Source: Omphiscola glabra (Eukaryota; Mollusca; Gastropoda; Lymnaeidae). Taken from it: a stretch of 64,000 nt of DNA. Position numbers and translations under genes: made by a program. The number at the start of each line of letters is the position of its first letter. Positions within the stretch are counted from its first letter, which is position 1. The notes under the pieces were generated by a model, which did no database searches, was not told the origin of the DNA, and saw nothing but the letters and a program-made list of their open reading frames with translations. The stretch is taken from assembly GCA_964017045.1 (NCBI GenBank), contig OZ024804.1, positions 20,074,537 through 20,138,536 of the forward strand. Direction: 5' to 3'. Shown piece by piece: positions 35,046 through 46,407 of the stretch.

Positions 35046-36165
35046 TAATATATATATATATATATAAATATATATATAAACGAATGTCTGTATGTATGTA
35101 TGTCCCGCATACGCCACTATACCGATTGCGCTAAAACTTTTATTAGTTGACATCCACAAGCCCTCGGATTTTTCTGAGTTATTTCAATCCTTTTCAAACA
35201 TTCCGCTTTTTGCCGTTGGCACTAAAGTATTTTTTTTTTTTTTAATGAGCTTTGTAAAAAAAAAAAATTCCCTATGCGCTCCTATACAATTTATCCGAAT
35301 GCGATAAAATGTTGGTGACATTTTGTGTGCACGTCAAAAACGTTTTAAAATTATTGCAACCATTTTAAAATATTCCGTTTTGTCGCATCGCCTTATGTTC
35401 GTTTTTCATGTAAACTATATAAATACAATTTCATATCATATGAGCTCCTAAACCATTCATGCGATTGCGATAAAACTTTTGTTAATCTTGTTCACGAGCC
35501 CGCGCATTTTTCTAAGACATTACAACACTTTTGAAATATTCCGTTTTGGGCCATCGGCCCTAAATTCGCTTTCTTTCTTATCTATGTCTGTAGAAAAATA
35601 ATTTCCGTATGCGCTCCTATACCATTTATCAGAAAACGATACAACTTTAGTGAGATGTTGTGCGCACGCCCGCAAAGGTTTTTGAATTTTTACAACCATT
35701 CTAAAATATTCCGTTTTGAGCCACGGGCTCTATGTACCTCTTTTATTATTTGAGCTATATACATATAATTTCAAACTGTATGTGCTCTTACTTATTTGAT
35801 GCGATTGCAATAAAACGTTCTGAATTGTTGTTAGCAGGCCCGGGCACTTTTCGTAGTCTTAACAACTCTTTTAAAACATTTCGTTTGAGGCCGTTGGCCA
35901 TATATTCGCTTTTTTTTTCTCATTTGAGCTTTGTAAAACGTAATTTCCGTATTCACTCTTCTACCATAGATCCGAATATTGATAAAGTTTTGGTGATATG
36001 TTGTGCACACGCCCGTGGAGGTTTTTGATATATTACAACCATTTTAAAATATTCCAATTTTAAAATAAGGGCCCTATGTTCTTTTTTTTCTAATATGAGC
36101 TATAAATATATATATATATATATCAATATAAATATAATTTTAAACCATATGCCTTCTATAGCATT
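35046..36165 (+). mobile_element. Second Helitron-like repeat array, 3' end missing
   Basis: Begins in a TA run followed by AAACGAATGTCTGTATGTAT GTATGTCCC and contains about four to five of the same units as 18300-19580 (GCTCCTATACCATTTATCC, GATTGCGATAAAACTTT, CACGCCCGCAAAGG, CAACCATTTTAAAATATTCC GTTTT). No hairpin plus CTAG end is found before the similarity fades near 36165, so the copy is truncated. Confidence 0.6.
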
Positions 36166-36169
36166 TATG

Positions 36170-36940
36170 CGGCAATCAAAAAGAAAAAACAACAACAAAT
36201 AGTGCCAACAATTATTTGTCTTTATTTTTCTTTATCATTACTTTCTTTTTTATTGAAAAAGTGTAAAGAAGAATAAGTGGTATACTATTAAATGTGCTGT
36301 TGAAGAAACAATATGCCAAACATATAATAATACAATTTTAAATGAAACTTTAAAATAATAATTTGAAATTACAAAATGTTTATGGCATAAAACATTTAAC
36401 GTAACTAAAGTAACTAATGAACAACGCTAACATAAGTAATTTACTACAATATTTTGTGGTTGTTCATAATTTAAATCGAAACCAATTGCAATTTAATACT
36501 AAACAGTATAGAAAAAGAAATGTCTTCTAAACAAACAACATTTTACAACTAAAAAAAAATATTTTAAAAATATATGTAATATATTTCTCTGGGGGTCATG
36601 ATCAGCCAATCATAGACCGGAAACGTAACTCTCTTAGTGACAATAATTACTAAAATATTGATTATTTAGATCGTGTTACCTTTAGAGGACCTTTATAGGA
36701 CCTTTAGAGGACACGAATCTTAATTCTGACTGACTTGGTGAAAAAAAAAAAGAACATTCATATCTTTCAGTCCTAACTTTAAGGCATTTGTATTGTATTT
36801 TGAGAAATGATTCTTTCGTATTGTTCTTCATTGTACATGTTTCTTGTATATTATGATTTTTGACTATTTTAATCCAAGTAAAAAAAAATTTACGTCACAA
36901 TTATAATGTAGAAAAAAGATCAATGACGTCCAGATTTTAA
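36170..36940. other. Intergenic, no gene recognised
   Basis: AT-rich. A short GACCTTTATAGGACCTTTAG duplication near 36685-36710. Confidence 0.4.
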
Positions 36941-37500
36941 ACAGACGTTAAGATAAGCTGCCCAAAGTACCGTCAAGAAAACAGACGTTAAGACAAGTTG
37001 CCCAAAGTACCGTCAAGAAAACAGACGTTAAGATAAGTTGCCCAAAGTACCGTCAAGAAAACAGACGTTAAGATAAGTTGCCCAAAGTACCGTCAAGAAA
37101 GCAGACGTTAAGATAAGTTGCCCAAAGTACCGTCAAGAAAACAGACGTTAAGATAAGTTGCCCAAAGTACCGTCAAGAAAACAGACGTTAAGATAAGTTG
37201 CCCAAAGTACCGTCAAGAAAGCAGACGTTAAGATAAGTTGCCCAAAGTACCGTCAAGAAAACAGACGTTAAGATAAGTTGCCCAAAGTACCGTCAAGAAA
37301 ACAGACGTTAAGATAAGTTTCCCAAAGTACCGTCAAGAAAACAGACGTTAAGATAAGTTGCCCAAAGTACCGTCAAGAAAACAGACGTTAAGATAAGTTG
37401 CCCAAAGTACCGTCAAGAAAACAGACGTTAAGATAAGTTGCCCAAAGTACCGTCAAGAAAACAGACGTTAAGATAAGTTGCCCAAAGTACCGTCAAGAAA
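36941..37500. repeat. 40-bp minisatellite, 14 almost identical copies
   Basis: Exactly 560 bp made of 14 units of ACAGACGTTAAGATAAGTTG CCCAAAGTACCGTCAAGAAA. Only a few single-base variants occur (GCAGAC in two units, AGACAAG in one, AGCTG in the first, AGTTT in one). The array ends 163 bp past the stop codon of gene E, so it is in or just beyond its 3' UTR. The homogeneity implies a very recent expansion. Confidence 0.97.
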
Positions 37501-37662
37501 GCTTTGCTATGATTTCCAAACCTTTGATCAATAAAAAAATATGCATGCTATGTAATTTTATCGTTGCTACTGTTATTTACACAAAGCGTACATTTAATAA
37601 TATGATGCTTTGAGCTAAGTAAAGAAAAACGTGCGCTTATTCCTTCCACACGCACACATCTA

Positions 37663-39302
37663 CTAGATACAGATTGTAATACAAATAAATAACAGAAGAC
37701 ACCGGGAGATGGATACAAATAATGGTGTCAATGCTGAAGTAGAAGATGACTGAAAATCAGGTGATTGATTAATAGATTTCGGATTATTGGCCCTTGATTC
37801 ATTGACCCGTGACACATTGGCCCATGATTCATTGGACCACGATTCGATGTCTCTCCTCTCACGCTGCAACACACTACCAACTGTTATTTCGAAGAAGTGC
37901 TTATTTTCAAGTATCTGGCCCACGCCGGACAGTATTGTAATGCCTTCAAAGCTACACGGCGTGTTGTCCACACGAAATGTGTACCAGCGTTGCTCCTTGT
38001 GTGGAACTTGGGTCTTAAACATGCGTTCGCAGATGAAATAAAAAGCGTCATTTCTTTCGCATTGGTATGATGGCAGGTAAAGGTCAGGGTCGTAGTCTGG
38101 TGGGAAACTCCGAATGAATTCATTCAGCTTGTCACCAGCAGCTGAGGTGAGCGCATACGTTCGGGTAGTATAGTTGCATAACGACTTGTAGAATCTATAA
38201 ATATAACTAAAATTGTTAGATAAGATTCCGCTGGGTTGATGCTTAAAAAAATCATAAACTTAAAACTAATTATTTTTTTAGTTTTCAAAATTTTTTTAAA
38301 TTCACTTTCATTTTTAACTCATTGTTCAATACGGAGCAGTTATAAACATTTGGGAAATACCTATTGCAATGATTATTATTATAATTTATTTCATGTGTGA
38401 TTATGACATTTTATAAAATATAATTAGTAGATTATTTATTGTATATGTGCAGATATGCAACAGTTTTAATATAGATAAATCATCCTGCAACGTTAGTAAA
38501 TGTGTTGTAAGAAATGTGCAGTCGTGGGAGGATTAAACACAGCTTAGGTGCAGTCGTGGGATGATTACACACAGCGTAGTATGAGCAGACATCCTAGGTT
38601 GGCGAGTCTTTCCTACCATACGTTTCTGCTTGTCGTTGGCTTGTTTTTTTTTTTGTTGTTTTTTTGTGTGTGTTATGTCTCACAATATTTTATTTAAAAC
38701 TTGAAAATGTTGTTTTAATTATGGGCCACACATGTCATATGAGGGAATCACATATTCTCTAACAATCCAATGTTCTATGTGTCTGATCAGGGCGTAATGT
38801 TCTACAGCAACGTAAGTAAAGATGGTTCTACAACGTACGGAAGCCTTAGTTTTTATAATAGGGATTATGACATAGTATACTAAATTGACTTGTTGTTGTG
38901 AAAGCAGACCGTGCTGCATTCGAACTCTAATAAAATATATATGTTGTAATTGCTCAGAGAAATACGTATACCAGGCAATGACGCAGGCCAGTGCGTCTAA
39001 GAATATGTATTGATTAGAGGTTAAAAATAACTACATTTTTGTTATAAGGTATAATTATATTTTGCTAACAACATAATTAAAAACCGTACACATACATTAA
39101 ACTAAAGCAATATGCATTTTAATGATCTATTTTTTAAAAAAAATTTTGCTTACTTTTTCATGTTTCCAAATTTGACTCCACCGTAAACTGTTTTATTGTA
39201 TGATGTCTTAAAGAAGTCTAAATTCTTGTCAATATCTTCGAGTCCCTCTGTTATTTGTATGCAGCAACCGACAGTTAGCAGTAGGATCATGCACAGCAAC
39301 AT
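37663..39302 (-). CDS. Gene E: short cluster member with hydrophobic C-terminus, possible GPI-anchored form
   Basis: Exon 1 39154-39302 (149 nt) and exon 2 37663-38194; 226 residues. Signal peptide MLLCMILLLTVGCCIQITEG; exon 1 also has KTVYGGVKFGN. Donor GTAAGC, acceptor TTTATAG, phase 2. The ectodomain is intact and closest to gene G: RTYALTS, LNEFIRSFPPDYDPDLYLPS, YQCERNDAFYFICERM, VDNTPC, ILSGVGQILENKHF. The fifth Cys is replaced (SVLQRERR). The stalk is cut short: where gene G continues TSLPMTSS into a long stalk, gene E reads TPLFVSISRCLLLFICITIC I and stops. Four N-x-S/T sequons (NES, NVS, NES, NQS) lie just before. There is no cytoplasmic tail. The Ser-rich stretch followed by a terminal hydrophobic run fits a GPI-attachment signal, although an Arg precedes the run. 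It could alternatively be a tail-inserted or poorly anchored secreted form. Confidence 0.82.
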
Positions 39303-39333
39303 TGTGGCAGCAGTTAACTTGGTGAAAGATTAC
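39303..39333 (-). promoter_or_regulatory. Gene E 5' UTR with conserved acceptor
   Basis: CTGTTCAACTTTAAG|GTAA lies 31 nt before the ATG, almost identical to the gene G sequence CTGTTCAATTTTAAG|GTAG. Confidence 0.5.
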
Positions 39334-40109
39334 CTTAAAGTTGAACAGATATAATAATATATCCTTGGGACAGAAAAAAAAATTGTGAGCTATATATTGC
39401 ACATTAAAAACAAAATTTGAGAGACAGTTAGATAGTAAAATAAAATGTTCTCTTGAAACTTATTTGAAATTAAATGCTTCAAAGGACCAAAAAAAACATA
39501 AACATTGTTTCATGCTCATGACATACAATTTTTCTTAAAATATTTTACACAAACTTGAAAGTTGAAACAAAAATTAGAGTAAATGCCTCCGTTTTTCATC
39601 CTTTCAACAAATAGAACTTGAAAAGTTAAATGCGCACACTTTCAAAGTAAAACAATTAGATAGGTGCAATAGTTCTTTATTTCTTCTTTTGATTACATTA
39701 ATTTATTGAAAGATTTTGTTATATATTTTAAAATGTTTTATTTATTTTTTCCCTCTGAGCTGAATATTTAATGTTTAAATTAACATTAACATTCTATAAA
39801 TGGTAAATTTTATCTGAAACCCTTTTGAATTTTAGTTAGATTTATGCTGAACTTTTATTTAAAATAAATAAATAAGTAGTTTATTTTGTTAGAAACCTTC
39901 AACTTCAATAATTTTCAAAATGATTTTAGTTTCCTCTTTAAAACAAAAAAATAGACAGTTCAAGACTGGAGTAAAAGCAACACAAGTGATAAACTGTATA
40001 CTACAAACTATTATAAAACATTACACATGGAAATTGTGCACAAAAAAAAAAAGAATTAAAAAAAAATGTTCTCAAACTAGTATATAAGAAATTTCTCATA
40101 TTTTCCGAT

Positions 40110-40510
40110 AGAGACAATCTATGTAAATTCGTATTAATTTCGGTACCATACGATTTCATTTGGACACCACCGTAAAGATGTTTGTGCTATCACTAATCTT
40201 CAGACACTTAACTCTTTTTATCACAACGGAAACAAAACAAGCTTATCGAATATACTATACACGTTTTGTTAATGTTGTTGTTGTTTTGATCTCGTTATGA
40301 CAATGTCAACTTTAAAATGTATTAAAACGGACTGTTGATAAAAGTGTCAATTAAAATACACTTTTTAACGATGTTCGAATATTTTTTTTTTTTTTTTAAA
40401 TGCATAGAGTTATCATTGTAGACACGATGAAAAAGCACATAAGTTTGAAATGTTAACATTTCAAAGTTAAAACAGCAACATATTAGCATTGTTAACGAGT
40501 ATACATTCAA
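40110..40510 (-). promoter_or_regulatory. Conserved upstream block of gene E
   Basis: Aligns to the gene G block (56820-57200): GACAATCTATGTAAATT, GACACCACCGTAAAGATGTT, ATCACAACGGAAACAAAAC, GATCTCGTTATGACAATGTC. Only the second GGAA core (40228) is kept; the first position reads ACACTTAA instead of AGGAAGTG. It lies about 0.93 kb upstream of the ATG. Confidence 0.5.
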
Positions 40511-41689
40511 GAATCGGAACAAAATCTCCTGTTATTATTTTTATGTTTTGATCTCAGATAACAATTTCCGACTCTAGAAGGTAATTAATACACGATGAGT
40601 CGATGAGTTATAATACAAGTACAAGTCTTAGTTTGTAAAATATGTTTTTACGCATTTAGAAGCACTGCAGCTACGCATTTTAAAATCATTTAACTTAACA
40701 TTTCAGAACCCTTAACTAAGCATTTGAGAAACCTTCAACTAAGCATTTAGGAACACATCAATGTGGAATTTGAGAACAATTCATCTACTTCTTGTACTTA
40801 AAATGATTACAACAGAAGGCTTGTTTTTTATAGAAATTTTGTTATAAATTGCAAAGGAAATATAATGTCATCAACACTAAAGGTTCTAATAATTGGATTT
40901 TTAAAAATCATTAAACTATAATTTTTACATTGTCTAAAAAAAAATATTTCAGATAGATTTGTAAATTGTTTATTGGGGTTGGGGGGGCGTGGTGTTGAGG
41001 GGGTGATACAGTTTGAGATGTGGCGTCACGCTTAGGCTAGATGAATGTGGTGTCCTTAACACAGTCGATCCGCCACCACCAAGGTCATCCTCTTGCCCTG
41101 AAACCGTAGTGTCTGTTACAGAGAGCCTGCAGTGCTGGTTGGTTGACAGAGATTACGAACAAATTACAAAACCCTTAATTTGCCTCATCTTTCATTTTTT
41201 TAAAAACCAGATACTAGTTAATTGATAATTATACTAACACTTTGTCTTATATCAGTGTTCCAAATCAAGGTCACATCTTGTTTTACCACCTGCTCGCACT
41301 GTCATCTAACAGGTCAAAAATGTGTTTCCACTTATAATTTTATTCAGATCGCCGGTTTAACACCAGTAAGTAAGTTTTAAAATAAAGACTGTGTCAATTA
41401 GTCAGGCGTTTGTGTCCAACTTTATTTATGGGCGTCTTAGTAGAAGGGGCTTTTTGATAGCTGACTGCATTTGCCGTTGGCTCTCTCTCTCTGTATCTGT
41501 ATTTCTCGAATATTTGTCTACACCATTGTCTGTACGACACACCAAATGGCATATCTAGGTGAAATTGTACGGCATCTCTCGGACAGGTGGACTTAAAACT
41601 TTGAAATGTGCGCAAGATAAGCAGTGTCTCATCTCAAAACAGGTCAGTGGAAGTGACCACAAGTCATCAAAGAATTTGCTATTACAACA

Positions 41690-41850
41690 TTATGTCTTGG
41701 GCCAACACTCAAAAATCGGATGAACTTACTGGTAAACATAATGTTAAACATTTTGACCGCCCCGTCCGTGTTACTACTAATCGCAGTGGAATTAATTTTG
41801 ATTACATCACATGTCTCTTGTCAAACTCTCGTAAACAACATTGATGGATT
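41690..41850 (+). other. Duplicated possible coding relic (partner 60460-60620)
   Basis: Both copies keep an open plus frame reading WANTQKSxELTGKHxVKHF and RPVRVxTNRxG. Differences between copies are mainly replacement changes, so there is no sign of purifying selection. Not recognised; probably a relic of a mobile or host gene. Confidence 0.3.
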
Positions 41851-42543
41851 GTATTTTTTAAAAATTATTTTTGTTTAAAACTGTTGTTTGTTCGCTGAAG
41901 CAGGCTTCTTGCCGACACTCTTGTTGTTTTGTTGCGTTAATTTTTTTAAAAATTGTTTTCGCTCATTTTGTTTTCCACATGTATTTAAACACTCCAAGCT
42001 GTTGAATCAGATTTCTTGTCTAGTTTTATGGGGTACGTCATACTGACATACCGTAAGTCTTTTTTTTTTTTAGGCTGCATTACATTCCCTAAAATAATAA
42101 AATGCTATCATTATTTTGCAAATATCGTTATACAAGATACGATAAGATTATTTTATTGATTCAAACAAATGAAAATGTTGTTTTTTTATTGCATTGTACA
42201 TTTTTAGCACATACATATAACAATTTGAACTCAAGACATCTACATTAAACTATTTCACTAGTGAAAAAAAAAACAACAACCATTCAGTTAATTCTCTTAG
42301 CCATATCAGAAACTGATCAGTTCTCATTACGATTTTTGACTTCAGATTGATATTAATTTATATTTATACTTATGGCCCTTAATATACATTTTTTTTCTCT
42401 CTATACGGCCGTTCATTTAATGATTATACAAAGAGTAAAACATTCCCACTGGTTGCAAAAAAAAAACAACTGTCGAGATTAATGTTGACTACGTTTCTTA
42501 TCATAGACGATTGTAGTTGTTTTTTTTTCTCTTCCAAATTTTG

Positions 42544-42957
42544 TTTTGTTCAATTTAAGGGTGATTGATGAAAATTTCGCACGTTCATAAGGGCTCGACA
42601 CGAGGGAACCACTACCGGGGCAACTTGAGCGGACGTAAGTCACGTGCATTTGAAGGTCCGGAAGACAGGAAAATAGTGATAAGCGAATACGAAGTGACTG
42701 AACTGGTAGAGCTTGATGACGTCGGAAAAGGAACAACGCGAAACAAGGGGAACGAAGAAGGAAGAAGAAAAAAGATCCGGAAACCCTTCAGAGAAAAGGC
42801 CAAGGACATGGATGCCATGGCGACCGTTGCACCGGATACCATAGTAGGTGGAGACAAACCGTCGTTGGGGCTTAAACGACAAGATACTGAGAATTCAGGC
42901 GTATCCGCATATGAGCATTGTTTGGATAAAGACATTCTATTCAGATGCAAGTCTTGA
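42544..42957 (+). pseudogene. Duplicated coding relic (partner 61300-61716)
   Basis: The plus frame reads MMKISHVHKGSTRGNHYRGN, then EDRKIVISEYEVTELVEL and DMDAMATVAPDTIVGGDKPS. The partner copy at 61.3 kb has the same MKIAHINKGSKRGNHYRGN and MDAMATVAPDAIVGGDKPT phrases but a stop after VISEY. Compared with the partner, this copy lacks about 220 bp after DKPS and joins directly to ACAAGATACTGAGAATTC. A GTAAGT donor-like site follows LSGR/LSRR in both. Family not recognised. Confidence 0.4.
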
Positions 42958-42971
42958 TAAACGAATCATTA

Positions 42972-42986
42972 ATTGAGTGTGGGAAA
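42972..42986. repeat. Left 15-bp target-site duplication of the GC-rich insert
   Basis: ATTGAGTGTGGGAAA, repeated exactly at 43581-43595. The empty site is seen once in the duplicate block at about 61910 (ATTGAGTATTTGAAAG). Confidence 0.8.
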
Positions 42987-43580
42987 AAAAAAAAAAAAAA
43001 AAAAGGGTTGCGTAAGCGACCGCGTCCTCGAAGAAATTCGGGGGCGTCCACATGGGGTTTTGCCTCTTCGCGGCGTGGCGGACTAGTAGGGGGGACTTGT
43101 CCACCCGAAGCTAAAAAACCCCGGCCAAACGCATGACTCCCAACGCAACGGGAGCTGCCACTAACATGATTACTAGTTGCTGTTAATGGGTATGAGGCTT
43201 GGGTGGCCCTCAAAAACCCATGCCGATGATTTTAACTACGCGGCCGTGAGAAAGCCGCCCCTAGGCAACCGTTTCGTCCCGCCACTACCAACGTCCCGAC
43301 CGAAAGACTCCTTGGGCGGTGGGGGTTGGTAACGCAACACCAAACCACCGGAGTGGAAGCAAAGCCGTCCTGACCCACAGAGAGTTAACTGCGGACGCTT
43401 TAAACGCAGCGTCCTCGGTCGACCGGGCCTCCCCTAGGTCAAGGGGGATGTTCCCGGCGCCCTCCCGCACGGGCTGGAGTCGGGTTAAGTCCTTCAGTGC
43501 TCTGGTTTGTGTGGGGGAGCGCCGGGGGGGGCATTAAGAGCTCACGCTCGACGGCCCACCGATTCCATCTCTTATGCGAC
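42987..43580. mobile_element. 594-bp GC-rich insertion of unknown class
   Basis: Far richer in G+C than anything nearby. Flanked by exact 15-bp repeats and absent from the duplicate block, so it is a genuine insertion. It starts with an A run (to about 43004) then GGGTTGCGTAAGCGACCGCG and ends CCATCTCTTATGCGAC. The two ends share an imperfect inverted repeat (GTTGCGTAAGCGA versus GTCGCATAAGAGA, 10 of 13). A plus frame near the left (LRKRPRPRRNSGASTWGF) and a minus frame near the right are open, but neither matches a protein I recognise. An internal hairpin GGACGC...GCGTCC lies at about 43395-43416. The A run on the left is unlike a normal 3' poly-A tail of a plus-strand retroposon. Confidence 0.65.
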
Positions 43581-43595
43581 ATTGAGTGTGGGAAA
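43581..43595. repeat. Right 15-bp target-site duplication of the GC-rich insert
   Basis: ATTGAGTGTGGGAAA, identical to 42972-42986. Confidence 0.8.
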
Positions 43596-43599
43596 GAAA

Positions 43600-46400
43600 A
43601 CTAATTCTCAAATATTTCTTATCTAAAAAAAAAAAATAAGAAACATTTGCCCAGTTCGTCAGACGGGTATCAGAGCATGCGTTGTTACAGTACTCTATCA
43701 ATAAAGTTAAGGACGTCTTTTTTCATAATCGCTTTAGACCACTGGCTCTTCAAAGAGTTTGAGATACACATCCCCATTGGTGTTATTAAATCTTCGACAT
43801 ATTCTCATTGTCTTATCTATATAAAAACAAATTTTAACCATTTTTAAAATAAAAATAAATAAATACAAACTATGTTGTTGTTTTGTCTCCAAATTATTAC
43901 ATTTTATTTGCTCAGTAATAATCAGTTGGGCTTTTTAAAGTAGGATGATTTAGAATTTTAAAACAAACAAAATAGAAATACCAATTTGTAAAAATAATTT
44001 TTAAAAAATACTTATTTGAGATGTTAATATGTTTAATACTTTTTTGTGTTCTAGTGACGAAAACCAGTTCTTAATGTCAGGTTAAGAATAACTAAGCATG
44101 ACTCTTAAATGAACAATTTTGGAACTCGGAAATAGACGTCTCTGCTTTGGATAAAAATGAACGACCACAATAGACCAAGTTGTACCATATATCGTATTGA
44201 CAGTTAAACAAGACTTGTGTAAACTCCTCTACAAAGCGCAGAACAATAATATGACGTTTCATTCTTCCTCATAATTTTTGTTCTGAGCTCTTAGTAGTTG
44301 TTTTAATGCGATGTAACACACGATATGCCTTTTCCACCAGTCTAGGATCACAAAGTCTCTGTGAAATATGGTTATGCATTTTTTTTTTAAAGTTTTAAAA
44401 TAATTCCTTAAAGGAGGATGCCCCTTTTTTACTGAATGTTGTACTTCATTTAATTGAATATAGCACATATTAAAATTTCTAAAAACAATTATGCCTTCTG
44501 ATGTTATGTGTTCAATACATAGTATTTAATTTGTATCTTCAAAGTTCAACATCAGTATGGTACAGCTCAGAACAGCATGACATTTTAAAAACCATATTAA
44601 ATTTAGCGTGAAGTGTCATGCGTGCAAAATCTTAATCGCTCCAAACACTAATGTTCTAACATATAATGCGTCAGCTTTCATTCAAATTTCTACTATTGTT
44701 ACGATGTTGAATTACTTGTACAGCAACAACAGCGTGCTTAGAAAAAAGCAGATAACAATGAATGGCAGCATGAAAAGTAATCAGAGTTCATGTACATTTT
44801 GAATTAGCAAGAGAACCACGGTTCTAACAATGTGAAATGTTTGTTCAAAACATAAACTCAGTTAGACTATAGGCTCTCAGTAAAATATTATAGTATAAGT
44901 TTAGGTAAATGTGTATTCTGAATACATGTTTTGAGAAACATTCTCGTAAAAATTAGGTATTTAGGGATTACAACTCTTGGTTTGAATTCAGATTGTCCTT
45001 CTCTTAGTCTAGTCACCATCCAAGGTTAGCGAGTTGCATCCACCCGGGTGCTGTTTGTGTTTTTTTGTTGTTGTTTCTTGTCAAAGCTTAAGCTCCAATA
45101 AACATTCTTAAAATGTATTTGATTTAGACCCGTACAATGAAACAGCCACCACATTTTTTTTAAAACGACACGTTTAGGGTTCTATTTGGTGTGTAATTAA
45201 AATGTAAGATTTATTTATGCAACATAAAATTCAATTAGTATTTTATTACCTTATTTAATAAGGGAAGCAAATCATGTCAAACAATACAATGTTTGTGTTC
45301 TAAATGATTTACTTCTCTTAGCAGACCATGGTGCAAATATTTTTTTTTTCCCCATTCATAACTGTGTCGCATCCAAATCTGAAGCACGAATATACTTACT
45401 GGAACACTAAACATTTTTACCTGATAGAATTTGTTAAAAGGACGCTGAAGTAAATTTTAATCATTATTACAACAAATTAATCTTCAGATTCAACATATTC
45501 TGAATAAACTCGTTTGTATTCCACTTACAGTAAACAAGTTTATTAGAAAATTGTATTTTCAAAATGTTAATTGTTTTTATATTTTTTTTTTTTTGGTGTG
45601 TGTGGGGGGGGGGGCTGGAAATCACCCGATGCATTATTTTCTATATAAATCGAAGACGCTAAAACGTAACTTAAAGATTGGACTATATAATTTGTTCAGC
45701 TATCCAATTAATTATTTAAATTATTATGGTTTAATTATATATTTTACCCCCCCAATATATACAAATGTTTGTTTTAACAGGCTGATGTGGTATTTTTAAG
45801 CAATTGTTTTAAAGAAACTAGTTAAAAGGTTCTATTCTTTTCATGGATTAAAAAAAAAACACAATAGTGCACTACACACGACCCACGCGCCAAATGCAGA
45901 CCGCCATCACCCACTCTGTTGCCCGCAAAGAAACGAACTATTTTTTATTATTATAGGTGCCCCCCCCCCCTTTGATCTATTATCTTTTGGCCCGAAAACT
46001 TTTTTTCATAAAGTATTACGCCCCCCCCCCCCTTTTTCCCCCCTTACATTTGAGTTGTAAGGCATTAAATAAAATAATAATTCTTATTTTATATTTAGAA
46101 GGCCCTCGATCAATGTTTTTATCATTCTGGCTCCTTATAAGTGAAAATAAAACACAGGTAATTTTATTACAAATAATGCACATATTAAATGTTTTAAAAT
46201 GAAACATTGGAGTTTTTGTTTTAAATTGTAAAGCTAATAAATAATTAAGCACATCAAATGAAGTCTCATTGATCAAATTAATTAAAATTACTATTGATTT
46301 GGCGGAACTTAAATCTTAAAGCATGCATTGCGTGTATGAATTAAACACAAATAAATTGGACAAGCATTAAAAACAAATAACTGAAAGACGTTTTTTTATA
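43600..46400. other. Non-coding part of the E block and spacer to F
   Basis: Up to about 45790 it matches 61920-64000. It contains a minus-strand SINE-body scrap at about 44985-45060 (CACCCGGGTGGATGCAACTC GC when read on minus), poly-C runs at 45960 and 46021, and a G run at 45605. No gene recognised. Confidence 0.5.
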
Positions 46401-46407
46401 TGTCGTT

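Larger units (their letters stand above)
37663..45800. repeat. Segmental duplication, copy 1 (gene E block)
   Basis: Gene E, its intron, its upstream region and a further 5-6 kb are collinear with 53516-64000. Matching landmarks in order: exon 2, intron phrase CCTAGGTTGGCGAGT (38594 / 55120), exon 1, ACCACCGTAAAGATGTTT-type upstream block (40170 / 56883), AATAAAGAC and TGACTGCATTTGCC (41380-41480 / 57675-57775), GGGCCAACACTCAAAAATCG (41699 / 60468), CTATACGGCCGTTCATTTAA (42401 / 61143), GGGGCAACTTGAGC (42617 / 61363), GAGATACACATCCC (43761 / 62090), GAACCACGGTTCTAACAATG (44812 / 63136), TATATAAATCGAAGACGCTA (45642 / 63896). Copies differ by substitutions and by lineage-specific insertions. 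Confidence 0.85.

Noticed and set aside
36941..37500. CRISPR-like array
   Set aside because: Units abut with no variable spacers and the context is eukaryotic, so it is a plain minisatellite.
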